Assembly: GCA_039715185.1 (NCBI GenBank)
Contig: JBDLIA010000011.1
Coordinates: 1 to 53,182, forward strand
DNA from: Gemmatimonadota bacterium
GTDB taxonomy: Bacteria > Gemmatimonadota > Gemmatimonadetes > Longimicrobiales > RSA9
Length of the DNA stretch: 53,182 nt
Reading direction: 5' to 3'
In this document: piece after piece, positions 34,595 through 47,846 of the stretch
Layout of the letters: each line of letters opens with the position of its first letter
Position numbering within the stretch: the stretch's first letter is position 1
Program-made: the position numbers and the translations under genes
Notes under the pieces: model-generated
Seen by the model: the letters and a program-made list of their open reading frames with translations, nothing else
Databases searched by the model: none
What the model was told of the DNA's origin: nothing

Positions 34595-35476
34595 ATGGCC
34601 AAGGGCCAGGAACTCAAACGGCGCATCCGGTCGGTCGGCAAGACCCGCCAGATCACGCGCACGATGGAGCTGGTCGCCACATCCAAGCTGAAGCGGGCGA
34701 GCGACCGGGTCAAAGCGGCCAAGCCCTACGCGGAAGGCCTGCGGGGCGTCATCGGGCGGCTCCTGGACCCGGAGCTGCGCGAGCGCTACCCGCTCCTGCG
34801 CGAGCCCGATTCGGTCCGCCGCGCGGCGGTCGTGTTGCTCACCTCCAACCGCGGTCTCGCGGGGGCGTTCAACGTCAACCTGATCCGGGAGGCGCGTGAG
34901 CTGGTGGAGCGTCTGCGCGGAGACGGGGTCGAGGTCGACCTGCACGTGGTGGGCAAGAAGGGCATCAGCTTCTTCCGCTTCCGCGGCTGGGAGATGGCCT
35001 CCCAGCGGACGGACATCAGCGACAGGCCCTCCCTGGAGGACGCGGCCGGCCTGGTGGACGACCTGATGGGGGCATACGAGGGCGGCGAGCTGGACGCGGT
35101 GTGGGTCATCTACGCGCAGTTCCGTTCCGCGATGTCCACGCCGCCGTTCGCCAAGCGCATCCTGCCCGTCCAGACCGAAGCAGCGTCGGAGACCGCGGAA
35201 GAACGCGGCCGCTGGGTGGCGAACTTCAGCCTGTCGCCGTCGGCGGACCGGATCCTGAACGAGGTGCTGCCGCTCTACGTGCGCAGCTCGGTGTACGGCG
35301 CGCTGGTGGAGACGGCCGCCGCCGAGCAGGGCGCGCGCCGCACCGCCATGAAGAGCGCCACCGACAACGCCGGCGACATTCTGGAGGCGCTGCAGCGCAA
35401 GTACAACCGGGAGCGGCAGGCGCAGATTACGCAGGAGCTGGCCGAAATCGTGGGCGGCTCGGCAGCGCTGGAATAG
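34595..35476 (+). CDS. atpG: ATP synthase F1 subunit gamma
   Basis: Central stalk, 293 residues. The N terminus is canonical (MAKGQELKRRIRSVGKTRQITRTMELVATSKLKRA), as is the C-terminal ALQRKYNRERQAQITQELAEI, so the ATG at 34595 is certain. The start codon follows directly on the CTAG of the palindromic element and lacks a Shine-Dalgarno sequence. A 98-bp gap separates it from atpD. Confidence 0.97.
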   Translation: MAKGQELKRRIRSVGKTRQITRTMELVATSKLKRASDRVKAAKPYAEGLRGVIGRLLDPELRERYPLLREPDSVRRAAVVLLTSNRGLAGAFNVNLIREARELVERLRGDGVEVDLHVVGKKGISFFRFRGWEMASQRTDISDRPSLEDAAGLVDDLMGAYEGGELDAVWVIYAQFRSAMSTPPFAKRILPVQTEAASETAEERGRWVANFSLSPSADRILNEVLPLYVRSSVYGALVETAAAEQGARRTAMKSATDNAGDILEALQRKYNRERQAQITQELAEIVGGSAALE

Positions 35477-35559
35477 AAGCGCAGTGCCCGCGCGTGGGCG
35501 AAGCGCGCCGGCCAACGGGTGGTGTTTTTTGCGGTGGGGCAACGGGCCCGGCCGCGTGA

Positions 35560-37001
<1,442 letters not shown>

Positions 37002-37002
<1 letters not shown>

Positions 37003-37256
37003 TGGCCCTGCGCGTGTCGGTGATAACACCTCAGAGCACGGCGTTCGAAGGCGAGGCGACGCAGGTCGTCGCGCCCGCCTGGGATGGCGAGATCGGGATC
37101 CTCGCCGGGCACGCGCCGCTCATGGCATTGCTCGGCGAGGGGCAGCTCAGGATCGACTCGGCCGAGGAGACGCATACGCTGACGATCGCGCGCGGCTTCC
37201 TGCAGGTGGCCGACGACGTGGTTTCGATCCTGACGGAGGAAGCGAGCTCCGCGTGA
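37002..37256 (+). CDS. atpC: ATP synthase F1 subunit epsilon, short form
   Basis: 84 residues, covering only the N-terminal beta-sandwich (VSVITPQSTAFEGEATQVVAPAWDGEIGILAGHAPLM and so on). The C-terminal two-helix domain that inhibits ATP hydrolysis in E. coli or Bacillus is absent. Short epsilons are known in some phyla. It overlaps atpD and ends the operon, just before a strong hairpin. Confidence 0.94.
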
Positions 37257-37310
37257 GTGCGGCCGGCGGCCGCGGGTAGGAAGTCCGCGGGGCCGCACGG
37301 GATTTGCAGA

Positions 37311-37343
37311 GGGGAAGGCCATGGCGCCTTCCCCTTCGTCGTT
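37311..37343 (+). terminator. Probable terminator of the atp operon
   Basis: A 9-bp GC-rich stem (GGGGAAGGC, 37311-37319, with its complement at 37326-37334) and a 6-nt loop lie 55 bp after atpC, followed by a moderately T-rich stretch (TTCGTCGTT). Confidence 0.6.
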
Positions 37344-37373
37344 CAGCAGCCGCGCGTGCGCGCGCACGGGCCC

Positions 37374-38204
37374 GTGCGCATAGACCTACACATCCACAGC
37401 ACGGCCTCGGACGGTGCGTTGTCCCCGGAGGCCGTGGCGGCCGCCGCGTTCCAGGGCGACCTGAACGTCATAGCCCTCGCGGACCACGACACGGTGGCGG
37501 GCGTGCCGCCGCTCGTGGCATCGGCTCCGCCGGGTCTGCGCGTGGTCCCGGCCATCGAGATCTCCGCCAGCGGGACCGGCGGCGAGCGGCATATCCTGGG
37601 TTACGGGATCGACGTCGATAGCCCCGTCATGGAGCGGCACGCCGCCGAGGCCCGCGTGATGCGCGCCGACCGCATGCGGGAGATGATCGCCGCCCTGGGG
37701 CGGCTCGGCGTGGAGGTCGAGCCTGCCCGCGTAGAAGGCGAAGCCGCCGGCGCTCCCCTCGCCAGGCCCCACCTGGCGAGGGTGCTCGTGGCGCTCGGCT
37801 ACGTGCAGTCCCACGGTGAGGCGTTCGCGCGGTATCTGGGCGATGACGCCCCGGCGTACGTGCCAGCGGACGCCGTGTCCGTCGCGGACGCCATCCAACG
37901 GATCGACGACGCGGGGGGTCTGAGCATATGGGCACACCCACCCCCGGCGGCGTCGCCCGAAGAACTGGACGGGTACGTGTCGGTCGGCCTGGACGGAATC
38001 GAAACGTATCGGCCTCGACAGACCCGAGAAGCCACCAGGCGTGTGGTCCGGTTGGCGCGCAGCAGAGGGCTGCTGACGTCGGGGGGCTCCGACTGGCACG
38101 GCCCGTGGGATGTCCCGCTCGGTACGTTCTCCGTGGACGCCGATGAGGTCGGGGAGTTGCTCGCACGACTGGCCGTCCCGCGGGCCGGAACAAGCCCCAC
38201 ATAG
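37374..38204 (+). CDS. PHP domain metal-dependent phosphoesterase
   Basis: 276 residues with the PHP metal-binding pattern: HIHSTASDG at the N terminus, ALADHDTV, EIS, ARPHLARVLV and SGGSDWHG near the end. Similar to RNase AM/YciV-type 3',5'-nucleoside bisphosphate phosphatases, but the substrate is uncertain. The frame opens at 37257. I prefer the GTG at 37374 because family members start a few residues before the HIH motif and because the operon terminator lies within the upstream part. No clear Shine-Dalgarno sequence is seen. Confidence 0.82.
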   Translation: MRIDLHIHSTASDGALSPEAVAAAAFQGDLNVIALADHDTVAGVPPLVASAPPGLRVVPAIEISASGTGGERHILGYGIDVDSPVMERHAAEARVMRADRMREMIAALGRLGVEVEPARVEGEAAGAPLARPHLARVLVALGYVQSHGEAFARYLGDDAPAYVPADAVSVADAIQRIDDAGGLSIWAHPPPAASPEELDGYVSVGLDGIETYRPRQTREATRRVVRLARSRGLLTSGGSDWHGPWDVPLGTFSVDADEVGELLARLAVPRAGTSPT

Positions 38205-38251
38205 GCGGTTAGAAGCACGCGCCGCCACGCCACGGCTGGAGGAACACCCAT

Positions 38252-40453
38252 ATGTCGCTCATGCGCGGCAGTGGGCCGACTTGCGCGTCGGCCCAATCGC
38301 TGGAAAAACGACCACTGCATTCGCATAGACTCGCCCTGGTGGGCGTTGCGTGCGCCCTCGTGGGTGCGGCTCTCGCCGTGTCGGGCGCGGACGCAGTCGC
38401 CCAGGAGACGGACCCCGACTCGGCGCTCGCCTACTACCAGCACGGCAGATCGCTGCTGGACGACGGGGATCAGAAGATTCCATCGCCGCTGGGCATCCTC
38501 GATGCGGTAACCGTGTGGGAGGACTTCCTGGGCCTGTTCGGGCGCGACCACGTCTCGAAGGCAGAGAAGGCGTTTCGACGATCCCTGGAGTTCGACCCCG
38601 GTTTTCCACCCGCGGCGATAGCGCTCGCTGAACTCGCCGTAGCCTCGCGAGAGGACGACCTGCTGGGGGAGGCGGCCGGTGGTCTGGCGGCGGCCACGGA
38701 GCACGCGGACGCCGACGCCGACGTCTGGGTATGGCGTGCGCGAGTCGCGGCGCTGCGCGAGGACCCCGAGGCGGCTTCCTTCGCCCAGCGCGCCGCGGAG
38801 CTGGGCGCCGATCGGTCGCTCGCCTTCCTGGCCGAAGCCCGCTCCCACTTCGCGCTGAGCAGGGACAGCCTGGGAGCCATCGCGTACTACTCGGGACTGG
38901 AAGACGCGAGCTCGGAGGGCGCCGACCTCTACTACGCCGAACTGGGCCCCATCGTGCGACCCAGCGAACGCGCCAATTGGGGCGGCTCGGAGGCGGAGCG
39001 GGCGGAGTGGGTGAGGAATTTCTGGCGCAAGCGGGCTTCGGAGACGGGGGCGAACCCCGAAGAACGCGTCGCCGAGCACTATCGACGCATCGCCTTCGCC
39101 AGCGAAATGTACAGGCGGGCGGGCAAGCGTCGGATCCAGATGATAGGTAACGACGGGCTATCCGGCGACACGGTCCTGGTCGAAGGGCGGGATCTGGGGC
39201 TGGACGACCGTGGCACGGTCTACCTGCTGCACGGCGAGCCCGACGACGTGATCCGCACGTCCAGCTGCGCGAACCCCAACGAGAGTTGGCTCTATCGCAG
39301 GCCGAGGGGAAGGCTGGTCTTCCACTTCGCAGCGCTCGGGAGCGGGCAGCAGTTCTCCATGGTGAGTGGCCCCATCAGCGCATGTCTCGGGCGCGCGACC
39401 CAGGTGAACGCGGGCAACGTGGACCTCGTCATCGAGGCGCTCGAGGACAGGCGCGATTTCGACCCCCGGCTGGGCATCCAGGCCACACGTCTTCGGTCGA
39501 CGAGCAACGAGCTCGCCAACGCGCAGAGCTCAGCCGATGTCCAGCGCGTCTCGCTCGCCCTGACCTCGGATCTGATACGCTTCGAGAGCGACGCCAGGCG
39601 CGACGCGCTCAAGGGGTTGGAGCGGGACAGCTATGCCACCGACCTGGGCGAACCGATCCCGTTCTTCTACGACACCTACGCGTTCAAGGGCCGGGGCGCT
39701 GATACGGATCTCGTCGTGGCCTTCGCGGTGCCAGGAGACCAGCTTCCGAGCGAGGAGCGAGCGGGCAGCTTCCTGTATCCGGTGCAGGTCGTGCTCGCGG
39801 TCGCGGACACGGTGCGGGAGGAATTCTTCCGCGCGGACACGGCGCGCACGTTCTCTTCCGGGGCAGCCCTGGGGGAGGGCGAGCACCTGCGGACCGCGTT
39901 GGAGATAGCGGTGCCGCCCGGGGAGTCCTATACGCATACGGTGACCCTTCGCACCACCGGACAGGGCAAGGTGGGCGGGGCTTACGGCGGGCCGATCGAG
40001 ATCCCCGATTTCAGCGGTCCCGACCTGGCGATCAGTGACATCGTGTTGGGGCAGGCGGGCGATTCCTGGACGCGGGGCGAGGTGAGCCTGGGACTGGTTC
40101 CTCCGCGCCGCTATCCACAGGGCAGCACGGTCACGCTGTTCTACGAATTGTACGGGCTGGACGCTACGGGCGACCCGATCCGTACCTCCATCTCGGTAAG
40201 GCCGCTCGAGGGCGGAGTCGGAGGCTTTTTCAAGAGGCTCTTCGGGGGCGGCTCGGGCGAAATCAAGTTGGAGTTCGAAGACCTTGTGCGGCCCGATGAG
40301 AGTGGCGCCGTACAGGTGCTTCGGACCGTGGACGGACGCGGACTCGACCCCGGCGCCTACCGGCTCGCGGTGGAGATCGAATCCGACGGCGAGAAGGTCC
40401 GCAGAGAGCGAGAGTTCATCATTCTGGATCTGGACGAGGCGAGCGGCCCCTGA
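38252..40453 (+). CDS. Exported GWxTD domain-containing protein
   Basis: 733 residues. A signal sequence (LALVGVACALVGAALAVSGADAVAQE) ends near residue 51. A helical, TPR-like region follows (about residues 60-230). The GWxTD-type domain comes next (about residues 235-370: an EWVRNFWRKR segment, then GTVYLLHGEPDDV). The C-terminal half is beta-rich. Such proteins are frequent in Gemmatimonadota, Acidobacteriota and Bacteroidota; their function is not established. GGAGGA precedes ATG 38252. A perfect 13-bp hairpin follows the stop. Confidence 0.85.
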   Translation: MSLMRGSGPTCASAQSLEKRPLHSHRLALVGVACALVGAALAVSGADAVAQETDPDSALAYYQHGRSLLDDGDQKIPSPLGILDAVTVWEDFLGLFGRDHVSKAEKAFRRSLEFDPGFPPAAIALAELAVASREDDLLGEAAGGLAAATEHADADADVWVWRARVAALREDPEAASFAQRAAELGADRSLAFLAEARSHFALSRDSLGAIAYYSGLEDASSEGADLYYAELGPIVRPSERANWGGSEAERAEWVRNFWRKRASETGANPEERVAEHYRRIAFASEMYRRAGKRRIQMIGNDGLSGDTVLVEGRDLGLDDRGTVYLLHGEPDDVIRTSSCANPNESWLYRRPRGRLVFHFAALGSGQQFSMVSGPISACLGRATQVNAGNVDLVIEALEDRRDFDPRLGIQATRLRSTSNELANAQSSADVQRVSLALTSDLIRFESDARRDALKGLERDSYATDLGEPIPFFYDTYAFKGRGADTDLVVAFAVPGDQLPSEERAGSFLYPVQVVLAVADTVREEFFRADTARTFSSGAALGEGEHLRTALEIAVPPGESYTHTVTLRTTGQGKVGGAYGGPIEIPDFSGPDLAISDIVLGQAGDSWTRGEVSLGLVPPRRYPQGSTVTLFYELYGLDATGDPIRTSISVRPLEGGVGGFFKRLFGGGSGEIKLEFEDLVRPDESGAVQVLRTVDGRGLDPGAYRLAVEIESDGEKVRREREFIILDLDEASGP

Positions 40454-40460
40454 CCCTGTT

Positions 40461-40497
40461 TCGGGGGTCGGGACGCAGCGGCGCTCCCGACCCCCGA
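40461..40497 (+). terminator. Hairpin after the GWxTD gene
   Basis: TCGGGGGTCGGGA (40461-40473) is repeated inverted at 40485-40497 around an 11-nt loop. There is no T run, but the position between the coding region and the rRNA promoter favours a termination or insulation role. Confidence 0.5.
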
Positions 40498-40514
40498 TAG
40501 CTCGGTTCGCACCG

Positions 40515-40543
40515 TTGACCAACGCTTCCGGGACCGTTATCCT
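40515..40543 (+). promoter_or_regulatory. Candidate promoter for 23S-5S rRNA
   Basis: TTGACC (40515-40520) and TATCCT (40538-40543) with a 17-bp spacer, about 185 bp before the mature 23S 5' end. This supports transcription of 23S-5S independent of any 16S gene. The rest of the 40454-40736 gap shows leader-like GC-rich sequence and no gene. Confidence 0.55.
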
Positions 40544-40736
40544 ACCCTGCTCCGCTAGAGATCCGAGAGGGTTTTGTGCGGCGGCAAAGCTGATTGACAA
40601 TAGGGGTGAGTGGAGTAGGGGAAGAGGTATGAGGTAAGCGGTTAGGCGAAACGGTGTGAGGGTCTGCACGGTTGAGTCTCGGCGCGAGCGTACGTTGGGT
40701 CTAATCGTGCGCGAGTTGCCGGGCGAGACGGAGGCA

Positions 40737-43725
<2,989 letters not shown>

Positions 43726-43915
43726 GCCCCCCCGAATTTGGGGCGGACCACGCACCGCACGTAGCACAACAACGCCACACGGCCGCTTGCCGCGGCCCCC
43801 CTCCACTCACCCTTGTTTTTTCTTGCGCACGCGGCCCCATCGCGCGCGGACCTCTTGGCGAGTAAGCGGACAGTTCGCTCGTTCTTGTCAAGAATCCGCA
43901 GCGAAATGGCGCCGT

Positions 43916-44023
43916 GTAGAATCGTCGAGGTCAAGGCGCGCGAGTGGGCGACGAGTGAGGCGTAGTCAAAGCTACGCCGCAGCGAGCGCCCACGAGCAGC
44001 AACGCAGAGATCGGCGATTCGAC
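43916..44023. repeat. 108-bp imperfect palindrome in the 23S-5S spacer
   Basis: GTAGAATCGTCGA at the left mirrors the right end (rc GTCGAATCGCCGA). The arms also share GTGGGCG and GGCGTAG, closing with CTACGCC at the centre. The layout (imperfect long hairpin, GTAGC/GCTAC tip) recalls the CTAG elements, but without their terminal sequence or CTAG. The other 200 bp of the 43726-44035 spacer hold a small CCGCCCC/GGGGCGG hairpin and a T-rich patch but no tRNA. Confidence 0.6.
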
Positions 44024-44035
44024 CAAGCCATTTTT

Positions 44036-44151
44036 GTCGGCGGTTATTGCGCGGGGGTCACACCCGTTCCCATACCGAACACGGTCGTTAAGCCCCGCTG
44101 CGCGGATGGTACTGCCCGGGCCACCGGGTGGGAGAGTACGTCGTCGCCGGC
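44036..44151 (+). rRNA. rrf: 5S ribosomal RNA
   Basis: About 116 nt. The ends GTCGGCG and CGCCGGC pair. The conserved CACACCCGTTCCCATACCGAAC, GTTAAGC and GGGAGAGTACG blocks are present. It lies 310 bp after 23S. Confidence 0.93.
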
Positions 44152-44159
44152 GCCCTTTG

Positions 44160-44219
44160 GCGGGCCGCGTTTTTCGGGCCCGCTTCGAGCCCGCTCCCCT
44201 CTCCGGGGACGCGGGCTCG
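44160..44219 (+). terminator. Tandem hairpins after 5S rRNA
   Basis: A 7-bp stem (44160-44166/44177-44183) enclosing TTTTT is followed by a 9-bp stem CGAGCCCGC/GCGGGCTCG (44186-44194/44211-44219). The site at the end of the rRNA unit suggests termination. Confidence 0.5.
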
Positions 44220-44334
44220 CTTCGTGTCCCCTCCTTTCTGGGCTCCCCTCTCGCTTGGCGCACCACCGGACACGATCTAGATTGGCGAAGCAGGTTCTTC
44301 CTGCCACCCCGCGGCGCCACGATCGAGAGCGCGC

Positions 44335-45768
44335 ATGACCCGACTTTCCGACCAGAAGTCCGATGCGTTGAAGATCCTGGTCATCGACGACGAGGAGGGT
44401 CTGGCGCGGAGTTGTGCCCAGATCGCGCGCGCGGAAGGTCACGAAGTCCACATCGCGCACCGAGCCGACGAAGGCAGGCGCATGGCGCGAGCGTTCCGGC
44501 CGGAGATCGTGCTGTGCGATGTCGTCCTCCCGGACGCCAATGGACTCGACATCCTCAAAGACCTTCGCGCCGAGGCTCCGGACGCGCTGGTGATCATGAT
44601 CACCGGGTTCGCCACCGTCGACGCCAGCGTGGAGGCGCTCGACCTGGGCGCCTACGACTACATCCCGAAGCCATTCACGGCGATGCAGCTGCGCATCCTG
44701 TTGGGGCGGGCTTCCATCCAGGCGCGCCTCGCCCGCGACAACAGGCGGCTGCGAGCCCAGCTGTTGGATGGAGGGGTCGGGTCGGACCGCGCCGTGGGGA
44801 GCTCGCCTGCCATGCTGGAGCTCATGGAGCGGGTGCGTCGGGTCGCGGCGACCGAGGCGAGCGTGCTGATCAGCGGTGAGAGCGGGACCGGCAAGGAGCT
44901 CGTCGCGCGGGCGCTGCACGCGAACAGCGCGCGGGCCGAGCACCCGTTCGTTGCCGTGAATTGCGCCGCCGTTCCCTCGGACCTGCTCGAATCGGAGCTG
45001 TTCGGACACGTCGAGGGCGCGTTCACCGGCGCCCGCGAGGCGCGCGTGGGCCTCATGGAATCGGCGGCCGGCGGCACGTTCTTCCTGGATGAGATCTGTG
45101 AGATGGGGAACGACCTCCAGGCCAAGATGTTACGCGCATTGCAGGAACGACGCGTGCGCCCGGTGGGCGGTCGCGACGAGGTGGAGCTGGACATTCGAGT
45201 GCTGGCCGCCACGAACCGCGACCCCGAACAGGCGGTGCGGGACGGGCTCCTCAGGGACGACCTGTACTTTCGCCTGAACGTGGTGCCCATTCGGGTGCCG
45301 GCGCTGCGCGACCGGCGGGATGACGTAGAGCTTCTCGCGGCACACTTTCTGGAGCGATTCTGCGCCCGGTACGGCCGTCGGCTGACGCTGACGGGCGATG
45401 CCATCGAGGCCCTGCGGGCTTACCGCTGGCCGGGCAACGTGCGCGAACTCCAGAACGCCATCGAGCGAGTGGTGTCTCTGGCGGTGGACGACGCCTCGAT
45501 CGATGCCCTGGCGCTACCGCCGGAGATCAGGGCGGAGCGCAGCGGGCCGGCCGAGGGCGCGGAGGCGCCCAGCGGCCCGCTCGCACCCTACCACGTCGCC
45601 AAGGAGGGAGTGGTAGATCGCTTCGAGAGGCTGTACCTGCGCAGGCTCCTCGACGAGCACGGTGGCAACGTCTCCGCAGCGGCCCGAACGGCTGGGCTGT
45701 CACGCCGCACCGTCCATCGACTGCTGGCCAAGCACGAGCTGGACATCGGCGTGTCCGGATCGGCCTAG
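44335..45768 (+). CDS. Sigma-54-dependent response regulator (NtrC family)
   Basis: 477 residues in three domains. A receiver domain (residues 12-125) has phospho-acceptor D62 (LCDVVLPD) and KPF. The AAA+ sigma-54 activator domain has Walker A GESGTGKE, the sigma-54-contact motif GAFTGA and GTFFLDEI. A C-terminal Fis-type helix-turn-helix follows (GGNVSAAARTAGLSRRTVHRLL). No sensor kinase is adjacent, so the partner is unknown. It shows the organism uses sigma-54. The TAG stop shares a CTAG (45765-45768) with the convergent thiE stop. Confidence 0.95.
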   Translation: MTRLSDQKSDALKILVIDDEEGLARSCAQIARAEGHEVHIAHRADEGRRMARAFRPEIVLCDVVLPDANGLDILKDLRAEAPDALVIMITGFATVDASVEALDLGAYDYIPKPFTAMQLRILLGRASIQARLARDNRRLRAQLLDGGVGSDRAVGSSPAMLELMERVRRVAATEASVLISGESGTGKELVARALHANSARAEHPFVAVNCAAVPSDLLESELFGHVEGAFTGAREARVGLMESAAGGTFFLDEICEMGNDLQAKMLRALQERRVRPVGGRDEVELDIRVLAATNRDPEQAVRDGLLRDDLYFRLNVVPIRVPALRDRRDDVELLAAHFLERFCARYGRRLTLTGDAIEALRAYRWPGNVRELQNAIERVVSLAVDDASIDALALPPEIRAERSGPAEGAEAPSGPLAPYHVAKEGVVDRFERLYLRRLLDEHGGNVSAAARTAGLSRRTVHRLLAKHELDIGVSGSA

Positions 45769-46382
45769 TGGGTCAGCAGCGCACGCACGACGGCGCCCGG
45801 GTCCGGGGCTGACATGAGCGCGCTCACCGCCGCGACGCCCACCACCCCCGCGGCGAGCGCCAGCCCCGCGTTGGCCGGCGTGATCCCTCCTATCGCCACG
45901 ACTGGCACCGTGCTCGCGGCCACGACGCGGGCCAGCCCGTCCGGACCGATCCGCTCCCCGGCCGCCTCTACTTTGCTACTCGTCCCGAACACCGCTCCGC
46001 AGCCGATGTAGTCGACTCCCAGCCGCGCGGCACCCGCCGCGGCGCGCGCGGAATCCGTCGACCAGCCTATGAGGAACCCGTCCGGCACCACGCGGCGAAC
46101 CGCGTCAGGAGGCACGTCGTCGGGGCCCAGGTGCACGCCGTCCGCGCCGCACGCCAGCGCGATGTCGGCTCGGTCGTTCACGAAGAAGAGTGCGCCGTGC
46201 CTGGCGCAAAGCGCCCGCAGTCCGCGGGCCCGCCCGAGCAAGGCGCCATCGTCGGATCGCTTGTCCCTGAGTTGCACCGCGGGCGCCCCGGCCTCGAGAC
46301 ACGCCGCCACCACTTGTTCGGTCGATCGGGGGGCGGCGAGCTCGTCGTCGGTGACGACGATCAGGCGGAGGTCCGCCGTCAC
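45765..46382 (-). CDS. thiE: Thiamine-phosphate synthase
   Basis: Joins HMP-PP and thiazole phosphate to thiamine phosphate; 205 residues. TIM-barrel motifs: VQLRDKRSDD, FVNDRADIALACGADGVHLGPDD, IGCGAVFGTSSK and VAIGGITPANAG. GTG start at 46382 overlaps the mltG stop by 4 bp. The stop codon is one strand of a CTAG shared with the convergent regulator. Last gene of an operon otherwise devoted to DNA and cell-wall functions. Confidence 0.94.
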   Translation of the reverse strand: MTADLRLIVVTDDELAAPRSTEQVVAACLEAGAPAVQLRDKRSDDGALLGRARGLRALCARHGALFFVNDRADIALACGADGVHLGPDDVPPDAVRRVVPDGFLIGWSTDSARAAAGAARLGVDYIGCGAVFGTSSKVEAAGERIGPDGLARVVAASTVPVVAIGGITPANAGLALAAGVVGVAAVSALMSAPDPGAVVRALLTH

Positions 46383-47401
46383 GGGGCCGGCGGTCCCCCG
46401 GCCCTGCGGTCGCGTCGAATCTGCCTGATCGCCCGATTGTGCTCGGCGAGGGTGCGCGTGAAGACGTGCGATCCGTCGGGGCGGGCGACGAAGTAGAGGA
46501 ACGGGACGTCGGCTGGGTTGAGCGAGGCGTCGATCGCCTCCTCGCTGGGCGATCCGATCGGGCCCGGGGGCAGGCCCGGGTGCGCGTAGGTGTTGTAGGG
46601 GCTGTCCGCGACCGAGTCGATGTGCGCGTTCAGAAGCCGCTCGCGCCAGGGGCCGCCCAGTGCGTACTGCACGGTGGGGTCCGCCTGCAGGGCCATGCCG
46701 ATGCGCAGACGATTCCGGTAAACCGCGGCGATCGTCCCGAGCTCGCTCCGCCGCCTGGCTTCTCGCTCGACGATCGACGCGAGCGTGGTCACCTCCCGCC
46801 GGTCAAACCCGGCGGCCAGCGCCGCGGTGTCTCGCGCCGGCGTCCAGACTCGACGGTAGCGGTCGATGGCCACCGCGAGCGCGTCCTCGGGGCCCGACTC
46901 CACCGGGACGAGATAGGTCGCGGGGTAGACGTACCCCTCCAGCGTGGGGCCCGGCACGGCCCACCGTTCGGCCGCTCCCGCCTCCGTCAGGAGCGCGAGC
47001 ACGGAATCGACCGGCGTGGGTCCGAAGTTGGACAGGATCTCGGCGATTCGGGCGAGGTCCCAGCCCTCCGGAATGACGAAGCTGGTCAGCACGATGTCGC
47101 CGGTGGTGAGCTTGGCGAACACCGAGTCCCACCCCGTCCCGGTCCGGAACTCGTAGGTGCCCGGACGGACGCGCGCCGCGGCGTCGCCGAAGCGGGCGTA
47201 GACGCGCAGCAGCCTCGGCGAGCGGACCAGCCCGTGGGCCTCCAGCGAGTCGACGACCGCGGCGAACGGCGAGCCGGGCGGAATGTAGACTCTTTGCGGC
47301 TCTCCGGTGCCTGCGCCCGAGCAGCCCGCCAGCGTCGCGGTGAACACGGCGGTCGCCAGCAAGGCGCGCCAACCGACGCTCGCGAAGCGGCGTGAAGTCA
47401 T
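46379..47401 (-). CDS. mltG: Endolytic murein transglycosylase MltG, lipoprotein-type N terminus
   Basis: Cuts nascent glycan strands and so limits their length; 340 residues. The LysM-like N-terminal part (VYIPPGSPFAAVVDSLEAHGLV) is followed by the YceG catalytic domain with the active glutamate in TLASIVEREARR and the motifs LQADPTVQYALGG, YNTYAHPGLPPGPIGSP. Usual MltG proteins have an N-terminal membrane helix; this one has a signal ending in the lipobox TLAGC (C27), so it is probably lipid-anchored. Overlaps ruvX (ATGA) and thiE (GTGA). Confidence 0.92.
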   Translation of the reverse strand: MTSRRFASVGWRALLATAVFTATLAGCSGAGTGEPQRVYIPPGSPFAAVVDSLEAHGLVRSPRLLRVYARFGDAAARVRPGTYEFRTGTGWDSVFAKLTTGDIVLTSFVIPEGWDLARIAEILSNFGPTPVDSVLALLTEAGAAERWAVPGPTLEGYVYPATYLVPVESGPEDALAVAIDRYRRVWTPARDTAALAAGFDRREVTTLASIVEREARRRSELGTIAAVYRNRLRIGMALQADPTVQYALGGPWRERLLNAHIDSVADSPYNTYAHPGLPPGPIGSPSEEAIDASLNPADVPFLYFVARPDGSHVFTRTLAEHNRAIRQIRRDRRAGGPPAP

Positions 47402-47814
47402 GCCCGTCCGCGCCGGTCGAGGTGGCGCTGAAGGATGAGCGTGGCGGCCGCGGCGTCGACGCGTCCCTTTTCCTCACGGCGCGACTTGGGCAGCCCCACC
47501 GATCTCACCGCTCGTTCGGCCTCCACCGAGGTAAGACGCTCGTCGATCCAGAACACGGGGAGGCCCGTACGCTCCGCGAGGCGCTCGCCGAAGCGCCGCA
47601 CCTCCAGCGTCCAGGGGCTCTCCGAGCCGTCGAGCGCGAGGGGCAGCCCCACGACGATCTCGACGGCCTCGCGCTCCTCGGCCAGCCGGGACAGGGCCTC
47701 GACGGGGGGGCGCTTGCCCCTGCGTCTCTTCACGGTGGGCAGCGGCGAGGCGATGGTCGCCGTGGGGTCGCTGAGCGCGAGCCCGATCCGCCTCTCGCCG
47801 TAGTCCACCCCCAT
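47398..47814 (-). CDS. ruvX: RuvX/YqgF, Holliday junction resolvase-like nuclease
   Basis: 138 residues, the family length. RNase H-like fold with MGVDYGERRIGLALSD at the N terminus, VGLPLALDGSESPWT in the middle and the late WIDERLTSVEAER and KGRVDAAAATLILQ motifs. The family acts in 16S pre-rRNA processing or recombination. ATG 47814 is chosen; no usable earlier start lies between it and the V4R stop. Confidence 0.93.
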   Translation of the reverse strand: MGVDYGERRIGLALSDPTATIASPLPTVKRRRGKRPPVEALSRLAEEREAVEIVVGLPLALDGSESPWTLEVRRFGERLAERTGLPVFWIDERLTSVEAERAVRSVGLPKSRREEKGRVDAAAATLILQRHLDRRGRA

Positions 47815-47846
47815 GATCCGCCCCGTGCGCGCAGGTGCTGTCTCGA

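Noticed and set aside
40594-40599. TTGACA as a second rRNA promoter
   Set aside because: No acceptable -10 box at 16-18 bp; the TTGACC-17-TATCCT pair at 40515 is better.
43885-43922. TTGTCA and TAGAAT as a separate promoter for 5S
   Set aside because: The spacing is 26 bp, too long for a standard promoter.
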